DNA of 64,000 bases from Calothrix sp. NIES-4101. Its GTDB lineage: Bacteria > Cyanobacteriota > Cyanobacteriia > Cyanobacteriales > Nostocaceae. The stretch is taken from NCBI GenBank assembly GCA_004296455.1, contig AP018280.1:3224001-3288000 (forward strand). The letters are read 5' to 3'. Shown in pieces: positions 55,601 to 63,998 of this stretch. Positions within the stretch are counted from its first letter, which is position 1. Each line of letters begins with the position of its first letter. The notes beneath the pieces are model-generated. The model did not search any database and was not told the origin of the DNA. It saw nothing but the letters and a program-made list of their open reading frames with translations. The translations under genes were made by a program, and so were the position numbers.

Positions 55601-56383
55601 ATGATTTGGAAGAAAGCAAAAACACTCTTAGTGGTGTACTACGCTTATATGGTAGAGTACCGGGCTGAATTGATTTTATGGGTTTTGGCGGGTTCGCTAC
55701 CAATAATTGTCATGGGGGTATGGATTCAGGCATCACAAGGTGGACAATTTGGATTGACTCCTATAGATTTTGCCCGTTACTTTCTGGCTGTATTTTTGGT
55801 GCGGCAATTTACAGTTGTCTGGGTGATTTGGGAATTTGAACGGGAAGTTGTTGAAGGTAAGCTCTCATCTCGATTATTGCAGCCTTTAGACCCGGCTTGG
55901 CATCATGTGACTTCACATATCTCCGAACGTGCTGCCCGAATGCCATTTACAATATTATTAATTGCTCTATTTTTTATTCTTTATCCCCAGGCTTTTTGGA
56001 TTCCTAGTATTTCACAAATATTTCTATTTACAATCGCAGTCCTGTTGGCATTTACTCTACGTTTTGTGATTCAATATACTTTTGCCATGTTTGCTTTCTG
56101 GACTGAACGGGCAAGTGCTTTAGAAAATTTTTGGTTCTTATTTTCTTTATTTTTGTCAGGGTTAATTGCTCCTTTGGAAGTATTTCCTGAATCTGTACGT
56201 GCTGTTGTTTTATGTACACCTTTTCCTTATCTAATTGATTTTCCCGTCAGCATTTTGGTGGGATTACCTACAGATATTGGCAGAGGATTTGCAATGATTA
56301 TCGGTTGGACATTATTATTTTTGGGTTTAAATCGAATTTTGTGGCGTGCAGGTTTGAAGAGGTATTCAGGAATGGGGGCTTAG
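55601..56383 (+). CDS. ABC-2 type transporter permease
   Basis: A 260-residue membrane protein with six hydrophobic segments, starting MIWKKAKTLLVVYYAYMVEYRAELILWVL, typical of the DUF990 / ABC-2 permease group. These systems often have a second, similar permease gene; none is present here, so the transporter is either a homodimer or uses a subunit encoded elsewhere. It is probably cotranscribed with the ATPase. Confidence 0.85.
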   Translation: MIWKKAKTLLVVYYAYMVEYRAELILWVLAGSLPIIVMGVWIQASQGGQFGLTPIDFARYFLAVFLVRQFTVVWVIWEFEREVVEGKLSSRLLQPLDPAWHHVTSHISERAARMPFTILLIALFFILYPQAFWIPSISQIFLFTIAVLLAFTLRFVIQYTFAMFAFWTERASALENFWFLFSLFLSGLIAPLEVFPESVRAVVLCTPFPYLIDFPVSILVGLPTDIGRGFAMIIGWTLLFLGLNRILWRAGLKRYSGMGA

Positions 56384-56424
56384 GAGTTATTTATATCAGG
56401 TTGCCCAAATAATTATGATAAAAC

Positions 56425-56461
56425 TGACGCGGAGATTGGGAGACGTGGAGACACGGAGAAA
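56425..56461. repeat. Dispersed GGAGACGCGGAGA-type repeat
   Basis: CTGACGCGGAGATTGGGAGA followed by CGTGGAGACACGGAGAA, the clearest member of the family also seen at 22252, 27763 and 45205. Confidence 0.7.
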
Positions 56462-56478
56462 AATTAATCAGAAGGAAT

Positions 56479-56586
56479 ATGAAATGGTGCGTTATGCTGC
56501 GCTTTTCTTGTAACTTGCTTCTTCAAGGGTATGCCGTAAGGCTATACAGCACCCTACTTTTGTACTTTATTTAATTCACATTCCTA
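56479..56586. repeat. Dispersed repeat combining both halves
   Basis: It starts GAAATGGTGCGTTATGCTGC like 40300-40365 and ends with about 55 nt nearly identical to 45388-45443. It appears to be the longest copy of the family in the window. Confidence 0.7.
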
Positions 56587-56676
56587 TTCTGCTGATGTAG
56601 TAGCGCTAAAGCACTACAAATATTTTGAGCAAAAAATATTTTGAGCAAAAACAAACAGCGCTACTACAAAACTTGC

Positions 56677-57828
56677 CTATGACTTCGGTAAAACTTGGCG
56701 CAATACATCAACCAAACTATCCACACTTTCGGGACGACTATTGTAACCCATCAAGCCAACTCGCCACACCTTGCCCGCAAGTTCTCCCAAACCACCACCA
56801 ATCTCAACATTATACTCATCCAATAACCGGCGTGCGATCGCTTTTCCATCTGCACCCTCAGGAATACGAACAGTTGTCAGTGTTGGCAGACGGTATTGCT
56901 TTTCCACATGCATAGTTAAACCCAGACTTTCCATGCTTTCCCACAGATATTCTGCATTCTTTTGATGACGCTGCCAGCAATTTTCAATCCCTTCTTCTGC
57001 AATTAACCGCAATGACTCCCGCAAAGCATAATACATATTAATCGGCGCAGTATGATGGTATATACGTTCATTACCCCAATACTTACCCAGCAAATTCATA
57101 TCGAGATACCAGTTTTGCACCTTTGTTGAGCGGTTTTGCAACTTCTCCATTGCCTTAGCACTCATTGTGAATGGTGATGCACCTGGAGGACAACCCAAAC
57201 CTTTCTGACTGCAACTATAGGCTAAATCCACACCCCATTCATCGAGGAAAATCGGCGCACCACCCAAGCTAGTAACTGTATCAATGAGTAATAATGTCCC
57301 GTATTTTTGACATAGTTCAGCTACCCCTTCCATCGGCTGACAAGCACCTGTTGAAGTTTCAGCATGGACAAGGGCGAGAATGCGGGGACGATGGGTTTCA
57401 ATGGCAGTTTTTAGCTCATCTAAACTAAAAACTTGTCCCCAGGGTTTAGTAATGGTTCGGACATCGGCTCCATAACGCCCCGCCATATCTACCAAACGAT
57501 TACCAAAGTAGCCCATGACACCAACAAGCACCACATCACCCGGTTCCACAGAGTTGGCGATAGTCGCTTCCATTGCTGCGGTTCCCGTACCGCTAACTGC
57601 AATCGTCATCTGGTTATCAGTTTGCCACACATACCGTAGTAGCGATTGTATCTCATCCATCAGAGCTAAAAACGTGGGGTCGAGGTGCCCTACTGGTGCT
57701 GTATTCATGGCTGCAAGCACGGCTGGATGAGCATTTGAGGGGCCAGGCCCTAATAACAAGCGGTTCGGCATGTTTAGGGGCTGGAGGTTTAATTTTTGAC
57801 TTGTGTTGAGAGAAATTGCTTGTGTCAT
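56677..57828 (-). CDS. Alanine--glyoxylate / serine--pyruvate class V aminotransferase
   Basis: A 383-residue PLP enzyme: LLLGPGPSNAHPAV at the N-terminus, SGTGTAAMEA, TSTGACQPMEG, DTVTSLGG, and the PLP-binding Lys in SCSQKGLGCPPG. In cyanobacteria such enzymes convert glyoxylate to glycine in photorespiration, or take part in serine metabolism. The ATG at 57828 (MTQAISLN) is preferred. The glycolate-dehydrogenase-type GlcD gene is about 1.1 kb away, consistent with a shared photorespiratory role. Confidence 0.9.
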   Translation of the reverse strand: MTQAISLNTSQKLNLQPLNMPNRLLLGPGPSNAHPAVLAAMNTAPVGHLDPTFLALMDEIQSLLRYVWQTDNQMTIAVSGTGTAAMEATIANSVEPGDVVLVGVMGYFGNRLVDMAGRYGADVRTITKPWGQVFSLDELKTAIETHRPRILALVHAETSTGACQPMEGVAELCQKYGTLLLIDTVTSLGGAPIFLDEWGVDLAYSCSQKGLGCPPGASPFTMSAKAMEKLQNRSTKVQNWYLDMNLLGKYWGNERIYHHTAPINMYYALRESLRLIAEEGIENCWQRHQKNAEYLWESMESLGLTMHVEKQYRLPTLTTVRIPEGADGKAIARRLLDEYNVEIGGGLGELAGKVWRVGLMGYNSRPESVDSLVDVLRQVLPKS

Positions 57829-58057
57829 GAGATTGGAAAAGAAATTGTATCTGTGCAAACTATTTTGACGATATCTTAAAGTTGGTCACAGTAAATATGA
57901 GAATTCCCCAGAACTCAGCTATGTTACGCATATTTAACTTAATTAACTCCAACATTAGAAGTTGATGTCATATTTGTGTGAGTCCTGGTAATATTGCGAT
58001 CGCAATAGTTATTTTCTTCCCAGTAAAGTAACCAATTTTACTCAAGATTAATCATTT

Positions 58058-58954
58058 ATGATGCATCTGTATCGCTTTCTAGTAATTCCCTTCAGTATAA
58101 ATTGGGTTATGACATCGCAAATTAGCCTCAGTCAAACACCAACTAACATCAACACCACTCAAAACTATGCCCAACAAATAGTTGTTGCTATGAACCGTGC
58201 CCAACAAGCTTATTATGTCAAAAATAATCGCTTTACCAATGACATCAAAGCACTAGCAGTAAATCCTGTGGATACAGTTGATAACTCTTACCAATTCCGT
58301 GTTTTCATACACCCCCAGCGCAATGCAGTTATGCAAGCTGCCATATCTAAAAACAATGGTTACAAAAGCTATATTGGCTTAGTGCGTACTTATAATTTCA
58401 CACTGCAAAATAAAACGCAAACCACCACCTTAGCAACTTTGTGTGAAAGTAGCGAAGCCAAACCCCAACTTCCCATCTGGGCAAATTATCAAATACCTGC
58501 AAATGATACTCCTGCTTGCCCAGTTGGATTTAGAGTTTCTATCGGAGGAAATCAAACTATCTCCGCCATAGAAAAAAAATCGCCCCCAGAACAAGCTTTA
58601 AGCAAGATGCTAGCGATAGCTGAGGAACAAGTGAGATACCACAGAAAACACAATCGTTTCAAAAAAGATTGGCAAGATATTCCTAGTGAAACAGATACTT
58701 ATCTTTACCGCAGTTTTATACATCCGAGTGGAAAAGCAACAATGGCAGCAGCTATTACCAAAGGCTCTCGTTTTAAAAGCTACATCACTTTAATTCATAC
58801 CTTAAAGTCTAAAGGTAATAAATCTAACTTGGCTTCCATTCAATGCATCAGTAAAGAAAACAAAGGGATTTTGCCCAAATGGTCAGATATTCAATTTTCT
58901 GAAGACAAACCAGCCATCTGTCCGACTGGATTTGAAGTGGAAAGGAGAAGATAA
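58058..58954 (+). CDS. Exported protein with two tandem pilin-like (GH-type) domains
   Basis: A 298-residue protein. An N-terminal signal (FLVIPFSINWVMTSQISLS) is followed by two copies of a domain: AQQIVVAMNRAQQAYYVKNNRFTNDI... and KMLAIAEEQVRYHRKHNRFKKDW..., each with a FIHP strand and closing Cys pair (LCESSE...ACPVGFRV and QCISKE...ICPTGFEV). This is the fold of the soluble part of cyanobacterial type IV pilins (Pilin_GH), but without a prepilin peptidase site or long hydrophobic helix, so it is not assembled as a pilin. The last codons overlap a GTGGAAAGG/CCTTTCCAC inverted repeat shared with the convergent glcD end. Confidence 0.75.
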   Translation: MMHLYRFLVIPFSINWVMTSQISLSQTPTNINTTQNYAQQIVVAMNRAQQAYYVKNNRFTNDIKALAVNPVDTVDNSYQFRVFIHPQRNAVMQAAISKNNGYKSYIGLVRTYNFTLQNKTQTTTLATLCESSEAKPQLPIWANYQIPANDTPACPVGFRVSIGGNQTISAIEKKSPPEQALSKMLAIAEEQVRYHRKHNRFKKDWQDIPSETDTYLYRSFIHPSGKATMAAAITKGSRFKSYITLIHTLKSKGNKSNLASIQCISKENKGILPKWSDIQFSEDKPAICPTGFEVERRR

Positions 58955-58960
58955 TCCCCA

Positions 58961-60451
58961 TCAATACCTTTCCACACCTGGAATATTTGCCAATTTTTTG
59001 GATACACTCGCCATTGCCTGTGCCGCCTCCCCACAAGTACGTGGTGTTGGAAAAATCTTACCAGGATTTGCTAAACCTTGAGGATTAAAAACCTCTCGTA
59101 CCCATTTCATTGTTTCTAAATCTGCATCAGTAAACATATCTGGCATATAACAGCGCTTTTCGGCACCAATCCCATGTTCTCCGGAAATGCTTCCACCGAC
59201 TCGCACACACAGCTTGAGAATTTCACCACCAACTGCTTCTACTTTTTCTAACTCGCCGGGAATGGCATTATTGTAAAGAATTAAAGGATGTAAATTACCA
59301 TCACCCGCATGGAAAACATTAGCAATCCGATATCCCGACTTTTGACTTAATTCCTCAATTTCTTTCAATACATAGGGTAACTGTGTACGCGGAATTACCC
59401 CATCTTGGACATAGTAATCAGGGCTGACATGTCCAGCTGCGGCAAAAGCTGCCTTTCGTCCTTTCCACAATTTTAAGCGCATCTCAGCATCGGCAGCCGA
59501 AGTCACATTCCGTGCCCCATTTTGTTTGCAAATCTCAATCACACGCTGCTTATTCGCTGCAACTTCAACTTCCAAACCATCGATTTCTATTAATAAAATC
59601 GAAACAGCATCGCGAGGATAGCAATTTGTTTTCACAACATCTTCTACCGCATTAATGCTGAGATTATCCATGATTTCCATCCCACCAGGAATTATCCCCG
59701 CACTGATAATATCAGCAACGCTTGCCCCAGCAGCTTCAACGGTGGTAAAGTCAGCCAGTAAGACACATATAGATTCCGCAGTTTTCAGGATTCGTAGCGT
59801 AATTTCTGTCGCAATACCTAAAGTTCCTTCCGAACCGACAAAAATACCCGTCAAATCATAACCAGGCATTTCTGGAACTTGTCCACCTAAATCGACAATA
59901 TCACCTTCTGGTGTGACAATCTTCAAGCCTAAAACGTGGTTCGTTGTTACACCATACTTCAAACAATGGACTCCACCGGAATTTTCTGCCACATTCCCAC
60001 CAATCGAACAAATAATTTGGCTAGAAGGATCAGGTGCGTAGTAAAAACCAGCACCACTAATGGATTGTGTCACCCAACTATTAATTACTCCAGGTTGAAC
60101 AACAACACGCTGATTCTCCAAATCAGTCTTCAAGATTTGCCGCATCATTGAAGTCACAATTAACACACAATCTTCGACAGGTAAAGCACCACCTGATAAT
60201 CCCGTGCCCGAACCACGCGCAATAAAAGGAAGATTATATTTATTGCATATTTTCACTGCGGCGGCGACTTGTTCGGTAGTACGAGGAAGTACCGCCAGTG
60301 CTGGACGTTCGCGGTAACTAGCTAATCCATCACACTCATAGGTAATCAATTCTTCTTGACGTTTAATGACATTTTTAGCACCTAACGCCACTTCGAGTTC
60401 TTTAATTATGGGTTTCCAGTTACGTTGCTGAATTTTTACTTGGGTTTGCAT
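58961..60451 (-). CDS. glcD: Glycolate oxidase subunit GlcD / FAD-linked oxidase
   Basis: A 496-residue FAD-linked oxidase of the VAO type: FAD-binding block PFIARGSGTGLSGGALP and DPSSQIICSIGGNVAENSGG, then FVGSEGTLGI, and the C-terminal lid with HAGDGNLHPL and SGEHGIGAEKR. Relatives oxidise glycolate or D-lactate; in cyanobacteria GlcD1 acts in photorespiration. GlcE and GlcF are not adjacent. It converges on the pilin-like gene with only 6 bp between stops. Confidence 0.92.
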   Translation of the reverse strand: MQTQVKIQQRNWKPIIKELEVALGAKNVIKRQEELITYECDGLASYRERPALAVLPRTTEQVAAAVKICNKYNLPFIARGSGTGLSGGALPVEDCVLIVTSMMRQILKTDLENQRVVVQPGVINSWVTQSISGAGFYYAPDPSSQIICSIGGNVAENSGGVHCLKYGVTTNHVLGLKIVTPEGDIVDLGGQVPEMPGYDLTGIFVGSEGTLGIATEITLRILKTAESICVLLADFTTVEAAGASVADIISAGIIPGGMEIMDNLSINAVEDVVKTNCYPRDAVSILLIEIDGLEVEVAANKQRVIEICKQNGARNVTSAADAEMRLKLWKGRKAAFAAAGHVSPDYYVQDGVIPRTQLPYVLKEIEELSQKSGYRIANVFHAGDGNLHPLILYNNAIPGELEKVEAVGGEILKLCVRVGGSISGEHGIGAEKRCYMPDMFTDADLETMKWVREVFNPQGLANPGKIFPTPRTCGEAAQAMASVSKKLANIPGVERY

Positions 60452-60538
60452 AGATGATTGTCTTTTGCTGTTTTAGTTTGATCATATGGGTGTTATTAAC
60501 ATTGTGGCAGGTAAAGACAAGTTAGATTTTTGTCGTCA

Positions 60539-60652
60539 CTAAAAAACGGGTATGGCAGTGATAGCCCACAATAACAGTAGCAAGACAATCAATACACAAA
60601 TTTTCAAAAATATATACTTGCCAATGAGGTCATATACTGAAGTGTTCAACAT
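60539..60652 (-). CDS. Unannotated 37-residue membrane peptide
   Basis: A short gene not expected from length-based gene finding. The ATG at 60652 has a near-perfect ribosome-binding site, GGAGGTGCGATT-ATG. The product starts MLNTSVYDLIGKYIFLK and then has one hydrophobic segment (ICVLIVLLLLWAITAIPVF), so it is a single-pass membrane protein with a short soluble N-terminus. Promoter site 5 lies 86 nt upstream and points at it. I do not recognise the family. The combination of strong RBS, membrane segment and shared promoter makes a real small protein likely. Confidence 0.7.
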   Translation of the reverse strand: MLNTSVYDLIGKYIFLKICVLIVLLLLLWAITAIPVF

Positions 60653-60723
60653 AATCGCACCTCCATCTTCGTCTTTCAACAAGCAATTCCAGGCAATAGG
60701 TCAGGACTCCTGACACTAATTAA

Positions 60724-60756
60724 AATATACAATCAGAATTTGAGGAAATTGTGAAG
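60724..60756 (-). promoter_or_regulatory. Shared promoter motif, site 5 (upstream of membrane peptide)
   Basis: On the minus strand CTTCACAATTTCCTCAAA (60756 to 60739), then 11 nt after CCTCA the box TATATT (60729 to 60724). The peptide start is 86 nt from the motif edge. Confidence 0.72.
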
Positions 60757-60892
60757 GAAGCTTGATTCTCTATTTAGAGTCATAGATATTACTCTTCATT
60801 TCTTCGAGGGCGATTTGCTGATGGGATGCTGATGATTTCAATACATATCGTAAAGTTAAGAAATATTATCAATCCTTTACGAAAATAATACT

Positions 60893-60925
60893 CTTCACAA
60901 CTTCCTCACATTTAAAAAATATGGT
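60893..60925 (+). promoter_or_regulatory. Shared promoter motif, site 6 (upstream of zinc-ribbon gene)
   Basis: CTTCACAACTTCCTCACA (60893-60910), then 11 nt after CCTCA the box TATGGT (60920-60925). The zinc-ribbon ATG is 88 nt from the motif edge. Confidence 0.72.
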
Positions 60926-60998
60926 TAATCGTATACAAATGATGAAGCAGTCTCAAAAGTTTCTAATTTGTATGCATGTCATAATTTGAGTGTTAGCC

Positions 60999-61202
60999 AT
61001 GAGTAATTGTCCTTGTTGTTCCAATGTCTTGCTAAGACATGTTCGCGGAAATGAAGTCTACTGGTTTTGCCGTAATTGCTGGCAAACTATGCCTATATTT
61101 GCGGAGAAGGAAGGATACTATGCATCAAAAGTTGTGAGTTTGGAATCAAAACGACCAATTTACTTGAAGCAAAAACATCGAGAAGTTTTATCAGCAGTTT
61201 AA
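60999..61202 (+). CDS. Small zinc-ribbon protein
   Basis: A 67-residue protein starting MSNCPCCSNVLLRHVRGNEVYW and then FCRNCWQTMP: two Cys pairs (CPCC and CRNC) that can hold one zinc. The rest is basic (KVVSLESKRPIYLKQKHREV). The ATG at 60999 is preferred over a GTG at 60990 because the Cys motif begins right after it. Such small zinc-ribbon proteins are common in cyanobacteria, without known function. The promoter is of the class shared with stress genes here, so it is probably part of the same response. Confidence 0.7.
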   Translation: MSNCPCCSNVLLRHVRGNEVYWFCRNCWQTMPIFAEKEGYYASKVVSLESKRPIYLKQKHREVLSAV

Positions 61203-61632
61203 TCCCTTAATTTCAGCATTGTCGGGGTTCATGAGTGTGTTCAAATAAAAATATTCTTTTTTCACCAAAGAAGTGGCACAATTAAACATTTGCAATTTTT
61301 CCGAACAAGAAAAAAATTAAATTTAGAACATTTCCAGTTAATTAAATATCAAATTTAAAACCCTCAATGTCAATTGAGGGTTTGCTTAATCTTAAGCTTG
61401 TTTTTTTACTTATTTCTGAGGTGATATTAGTTTGAGAGAGGGAAGATGCACTATCACTAGTACAGGTCGGCGGAAATAAACCAACCATTGCAAATAGACA
61501 AAAAGATTGTTTTATGGGCTTTATTCCTTCTGCCTTCACGTACTAGTTTTCCAGTTTTTTAAACACTTTTATTAACCAATTAAATAAAACTGAAATTTCC
61601 ATACATCTCTATCTCTACAATAATACTTATCC
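61203..61632. other. Intergenic region with a hairpin
   Basis: About 430 bp, AT rich. It contains the hairpin at 61358-61383. A 65-codon minus-strand frame (61342-61539) starts at GTG without a ribosome-binding site and is not accepted as a gene. Confidence 0.5.
61358..61383. terminator. Hairpin, probable terminator
   Basis: AAACCCTCAA and TTGAGGGTTT form a perfect 10-bp stem with a 6-nt loop. T-rich sequence follows on the minus strand, and the hairpin is about 155 bp after the zinc-ribbon stop on the plus strand. Confidence 0.55.
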
Positions 61633-62355
61633 CTACTTGTACAAATACTCCTCTTCAGGTTTCTTATCACTAAACAAGCCCAAAATAGGACCAAGAATTG
61701 CACCAAAAACAAAACCACCTGCATGTGCCCAATAAGCAATACCACCACTTTCCATGCCGATATTTGTAGGTGTTTCTAAACTAGCGAAACCGTAAAATCC
61801 TTGCTGGAGAAACCAAAAACCCAGGAAAAAATATGCAGGGACTCTAAAAGTAGGAAAAAAGATGCCTAAAGGAACAACACCGAGAATTTCAGCTTGAGGA
61901 AAACGTAGGATATACGCACCCATGACACCTGCGATCGCACCACTTGCACCTAAGTTCGGAATATTTGAACCTTGGGCAAAGTACCACTGTGTCAATGATG
62001 CTAAAATACCACAACCCAAGTAAAAAATTAAGTACTTAATATGACCGAGTTTTTCTTCAACGTTATTACCAAAAATCCAGAGAAATAACATATTTCCGCC
62101 TAAGTGTAGCAATCCACCATGTAGAAATTGGGCGGTAATTAATGTAGCCCATTCCGGAATTGGTTGATTGACAGCAACACCAGTAAAACTGAGGCTAAGT
62201 TCGCGGGGTACAACAGCGAACACATGCATGAATCCATCTAGATATTGTGGCGGCAAACTCGACTCATAGATAAAAGCGAGTACATTAATTGCAATTAGCC
62301 CAAAAGTAACGTAAGGGGTGATTGTCGTGGGATTATTATCGCGAATTGGAACCAC
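61633..62355 (-). CDS. Rhomboid-family intramembrane serine protease
   Basis: A 240-residue membrane protease with six or seven hydrophobic segments. The catalytic dyad is Ser138 in GASGA and His211 in AHAGGFVFG, with the supporting HGGLLHLGGN block (His79, His84, Asn88). The GTG at 62355 (MVPIRDNNPT) matches the usual rhomboid start and has AGGA 8 nt upstream; a TTG at 62376 would add seven residues. It cleaves membrane proteins within or near the bilayer; the substrate is unknown. Confidence 0.92.
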   Translation of the reverse strand: MVPIRDNNPTTITPYVTFGLIAINVLAFIYESSLPPQYLDGFMHVFAVVPRELSLSFTGVAVNQPIPEWATLITAQFLHGGLLHLGGNMLFLWIFGNNVEEKLGHIKYLIFYLGCGILASLTQWYFAQGSNIPNLGASGAIAGVMGAYILRFPQAEILGVVPLGIFFPTFRVPAYFFLGFWFLQQGFYGFASLETPTNIGMESGGIAYWAHAGGFVFGAILGPILGLFSDKKPEEEYLYK

Positions 62356-62763
62356 AGGCGTTTTCCTGATATGCAAGCAACAAGGTTCAGAGTACTTGAT
62401 TTTTTAGGCGATCGCTTCTAACTAAGGTATGGTAATAATGCTATCTGAGGGTTATTTACAAATGAGTTGCTCTAAGTAAATTAGATATTCTAGAGGAAAA
62501 CCCGCCAACAGAAAATATCCAAACTATTCGTTAAAAGTTAATTAGCTGCAATCTCATCTACCACTCACGTTATTTTTGCAACTCATAATTAACCACACAA
62601 TCTAAAAACTTGCTGATACTGCAATTCTACAACTAGAACAAGAAAGACAGCGCTATCAAGATTTATTGCAAAAATTGCAGGGAAAAGGTATTAATCCAGA
62701 GCAATTATAGATTGTACTTATCTGCATATACATTTCCGGGATAAACTACTGCTTACCCAAAAA
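62356..62763. other. Intergenic region with a gene remnant
   Basis: About 400 bp between the rhomboid gene and a hypothetical gene on the same strand. It holds the Uma2-type tail at 62612-62710 and nothing else that I recognise. Confidence 0.5.
62612..62710 (+). pseudogene. Tail of a Uma2-family endonuclease
   Basis: The plus strand reads ADTAILQLEQERQRYQDLLQ and then KLQGKGINPEQL before a stop. This is the coiled-coil tail typical of cyanobacterial Uma2/DUF820 proteins (ERQRYQDLLAKLRAQGIDPDQL). The nuclease domain is missing, so only a relic remains. Confidence 0.7.
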
Positions 62764-63372
62764 TTACACATTTTTGAAGTAGTGATAGAGATTCGCAACT
62801 ACCATATCTGAAGCCTGTTGTAAATTAGTTGTAACTAATATTTTATAACCAGCAGCAGATGATTTTTCCTGAATATAAAATTCGTATTGCCGACGTTTGG
62901 AAGGTTGAAACATAAAAAGTAATTGGTCTTGCAAGGAGTCAAAATGTGATTTTTTGACTAGGCTTGCGTAAGCTAATTGTTCTAGAGGTGCTGTCAATGA
63001 TGTTGTCTGTTGTGTATCGCTAGTTTCGCTTAATTCTAAATTCTTGGCATCAAAAGTGTTCAAAAGTTGGAGTTCTGACTCCGGGAGTAATCGCATCCAA
63101 TCAACTTGATGTTCCCACGTTTCAATGACAGCTAAATCGTGGTTACGAATTCGGCTAAATTCTGGGAAAAGAAAATCCAGTTCATCCTGGGAACTACAAT
63201 TTGCTATGATTGTGCAAGCATTTTCACAGATGTGCGATTGTAGATGAGAAAGGCGATCGCTCACAGCAGAGCTTCGCGTCACTAAATATATCTCAGCAGC
63301 AGATTTAAAACCGCCAAAGATTTGAATTATTCCAGCATGGATAACCAATAATTCTGGCGGTTCATTCTGCAA
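62764..63372 (-). CDS. Protein of unknown function
   Basis: About 202 residues, with no known motif, no signal peptide and no membrane segment. The N-terminal half has alternating strands and helices (ELLVIHAGIIQIFGGFKSAAEIYLV), and a central Glu/Ser/Thr-rich linker (ELSETSDTQQTTS) separates it from a C-terminal domain that ends VTTNLQQASDMVVANLYHYFKNV. The frame starts at TTG 63372 with AGGAG close upstream. It precedes no obvious partner; the pirin gene upstream is on the same strand. Confidence 0.55.
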   Translation of the reverse strand: MQNEPPELLVIHAGIIQIFGGFKSAAEIYLVTRSSAVSDRLSHLQSHICENACTIIANCSSQDELDFLFPEFSRIRNHDLAVIETWEHQVDWMRLLPESELQLLNTFDAKNLELSETSDTQQTTSLTAPLEQLAYASLVKKSHFDSLQDQLLFMFQPSKRRQYEFYIQEKSSAAGYKILVTTNLQQASDMVVANLYHYFKNV

Positions 63373-63473
63373 AACTCCTGAAGGTGGATTTATTCTTATC
63401 TCTGTAAAAAGGGGGTTTATTTAATTGATAATATACCCTAAAATACTGAAAAAAATACATAAGTGAAAGTAAT

Positions 63474-63998
63474 TTATGCCATATCAAATAACAAAAACTC
63501 CGCTGAAAATTCTGTTGTAATCATTAATAGTTGTGAATCATGAATTTGTACACTATCACCCATCACCAACAATTTACGATCAAATACAGCCACCCCTCGC
63601 ACCATATATAACCAAGCATAACGATGAGGTTTTAAATTATATTTGATATAATCTCCTGCCTGTAAATAACAGCTATACATTTGAACATCTTGGTTAATTG
63701 TCATCAAAGCATTACTGTTATCAGAGGCTGCTAAGAGTAATAGTTTTCCACTATTTTCCTCTAATGGTAAATATTCCTGTTGATATTTTGGTTGAACTGG
63801 ATGATTAGCATTAATCCAAATATTGAGAAAGTGAGTTGATTTGAACCTACAAGGATTCAATACTTGATAGCTCATGCTTGTTGTGGCGGTAGAGATTCCC
63901 ACTTCGCCAGCTTCAATTAATGACTTTTTTCCCCAACTATTTTTATGTTCAAGTTGTCCTTGCACTACGTAAGTGATAATTTCTGTATTGCAATGATT
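63474..63998 (-). CDS. Pirin-family protein (YhhW-like), N-terminus outside the window
   Basis: The frame is open through the right edge: upstream of VQGQLEHKNSWG it reads NHCNTEIITYV, the metal-site region of pirins ([22 protein letters not shown]), so the gene continues beyond the window and the internal Met-like start at 63965 is not the real one. The visible 175 residues hold the end of the first cupin and the second cupin (IWINANHPVQPKYQQ...LYMVRGVAVF). Pirins of this group include quercetin dioxygenases; here one of the usual metal-site residues near HCNTE seems changed, so activity is uncertain. Confidence 0.8.
   Translation of the reverse strand, partial: NHCNTEIITYVVQGQLEHKNSWGKKSLIEAGEVGISTATTSMSYQVLNPCRFKSTHFLNIWINANHPVQPKYQQEYLPLEENSGKLLLLAASDNSNALMTINQDVQMYSCYLQAGDYIKYNLKPHRYAWLYMVRGVAVFDRKLLVMGDSVQIHDSQLLMITTEFSAEFLLFDMA

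Larger units (their letters stand above)
60653..60998. other. Divergent promoter region with two shared motif sites
   Basis: It contains promoter site 5 (minus) for the 37-residue peptide and site 6 (plus) for the zinc-ribbon gene, 136 nt apart between motif edges. No further gene is seen. Confidence 0.65.

Noticed and set aside
61342-61539. Minus-strand frame of 65 codons with a hydrophobic start
   Set aside because: GTG start without RBS, and its end contains the perfect hairpin at 61358-61383; no family resemblance.
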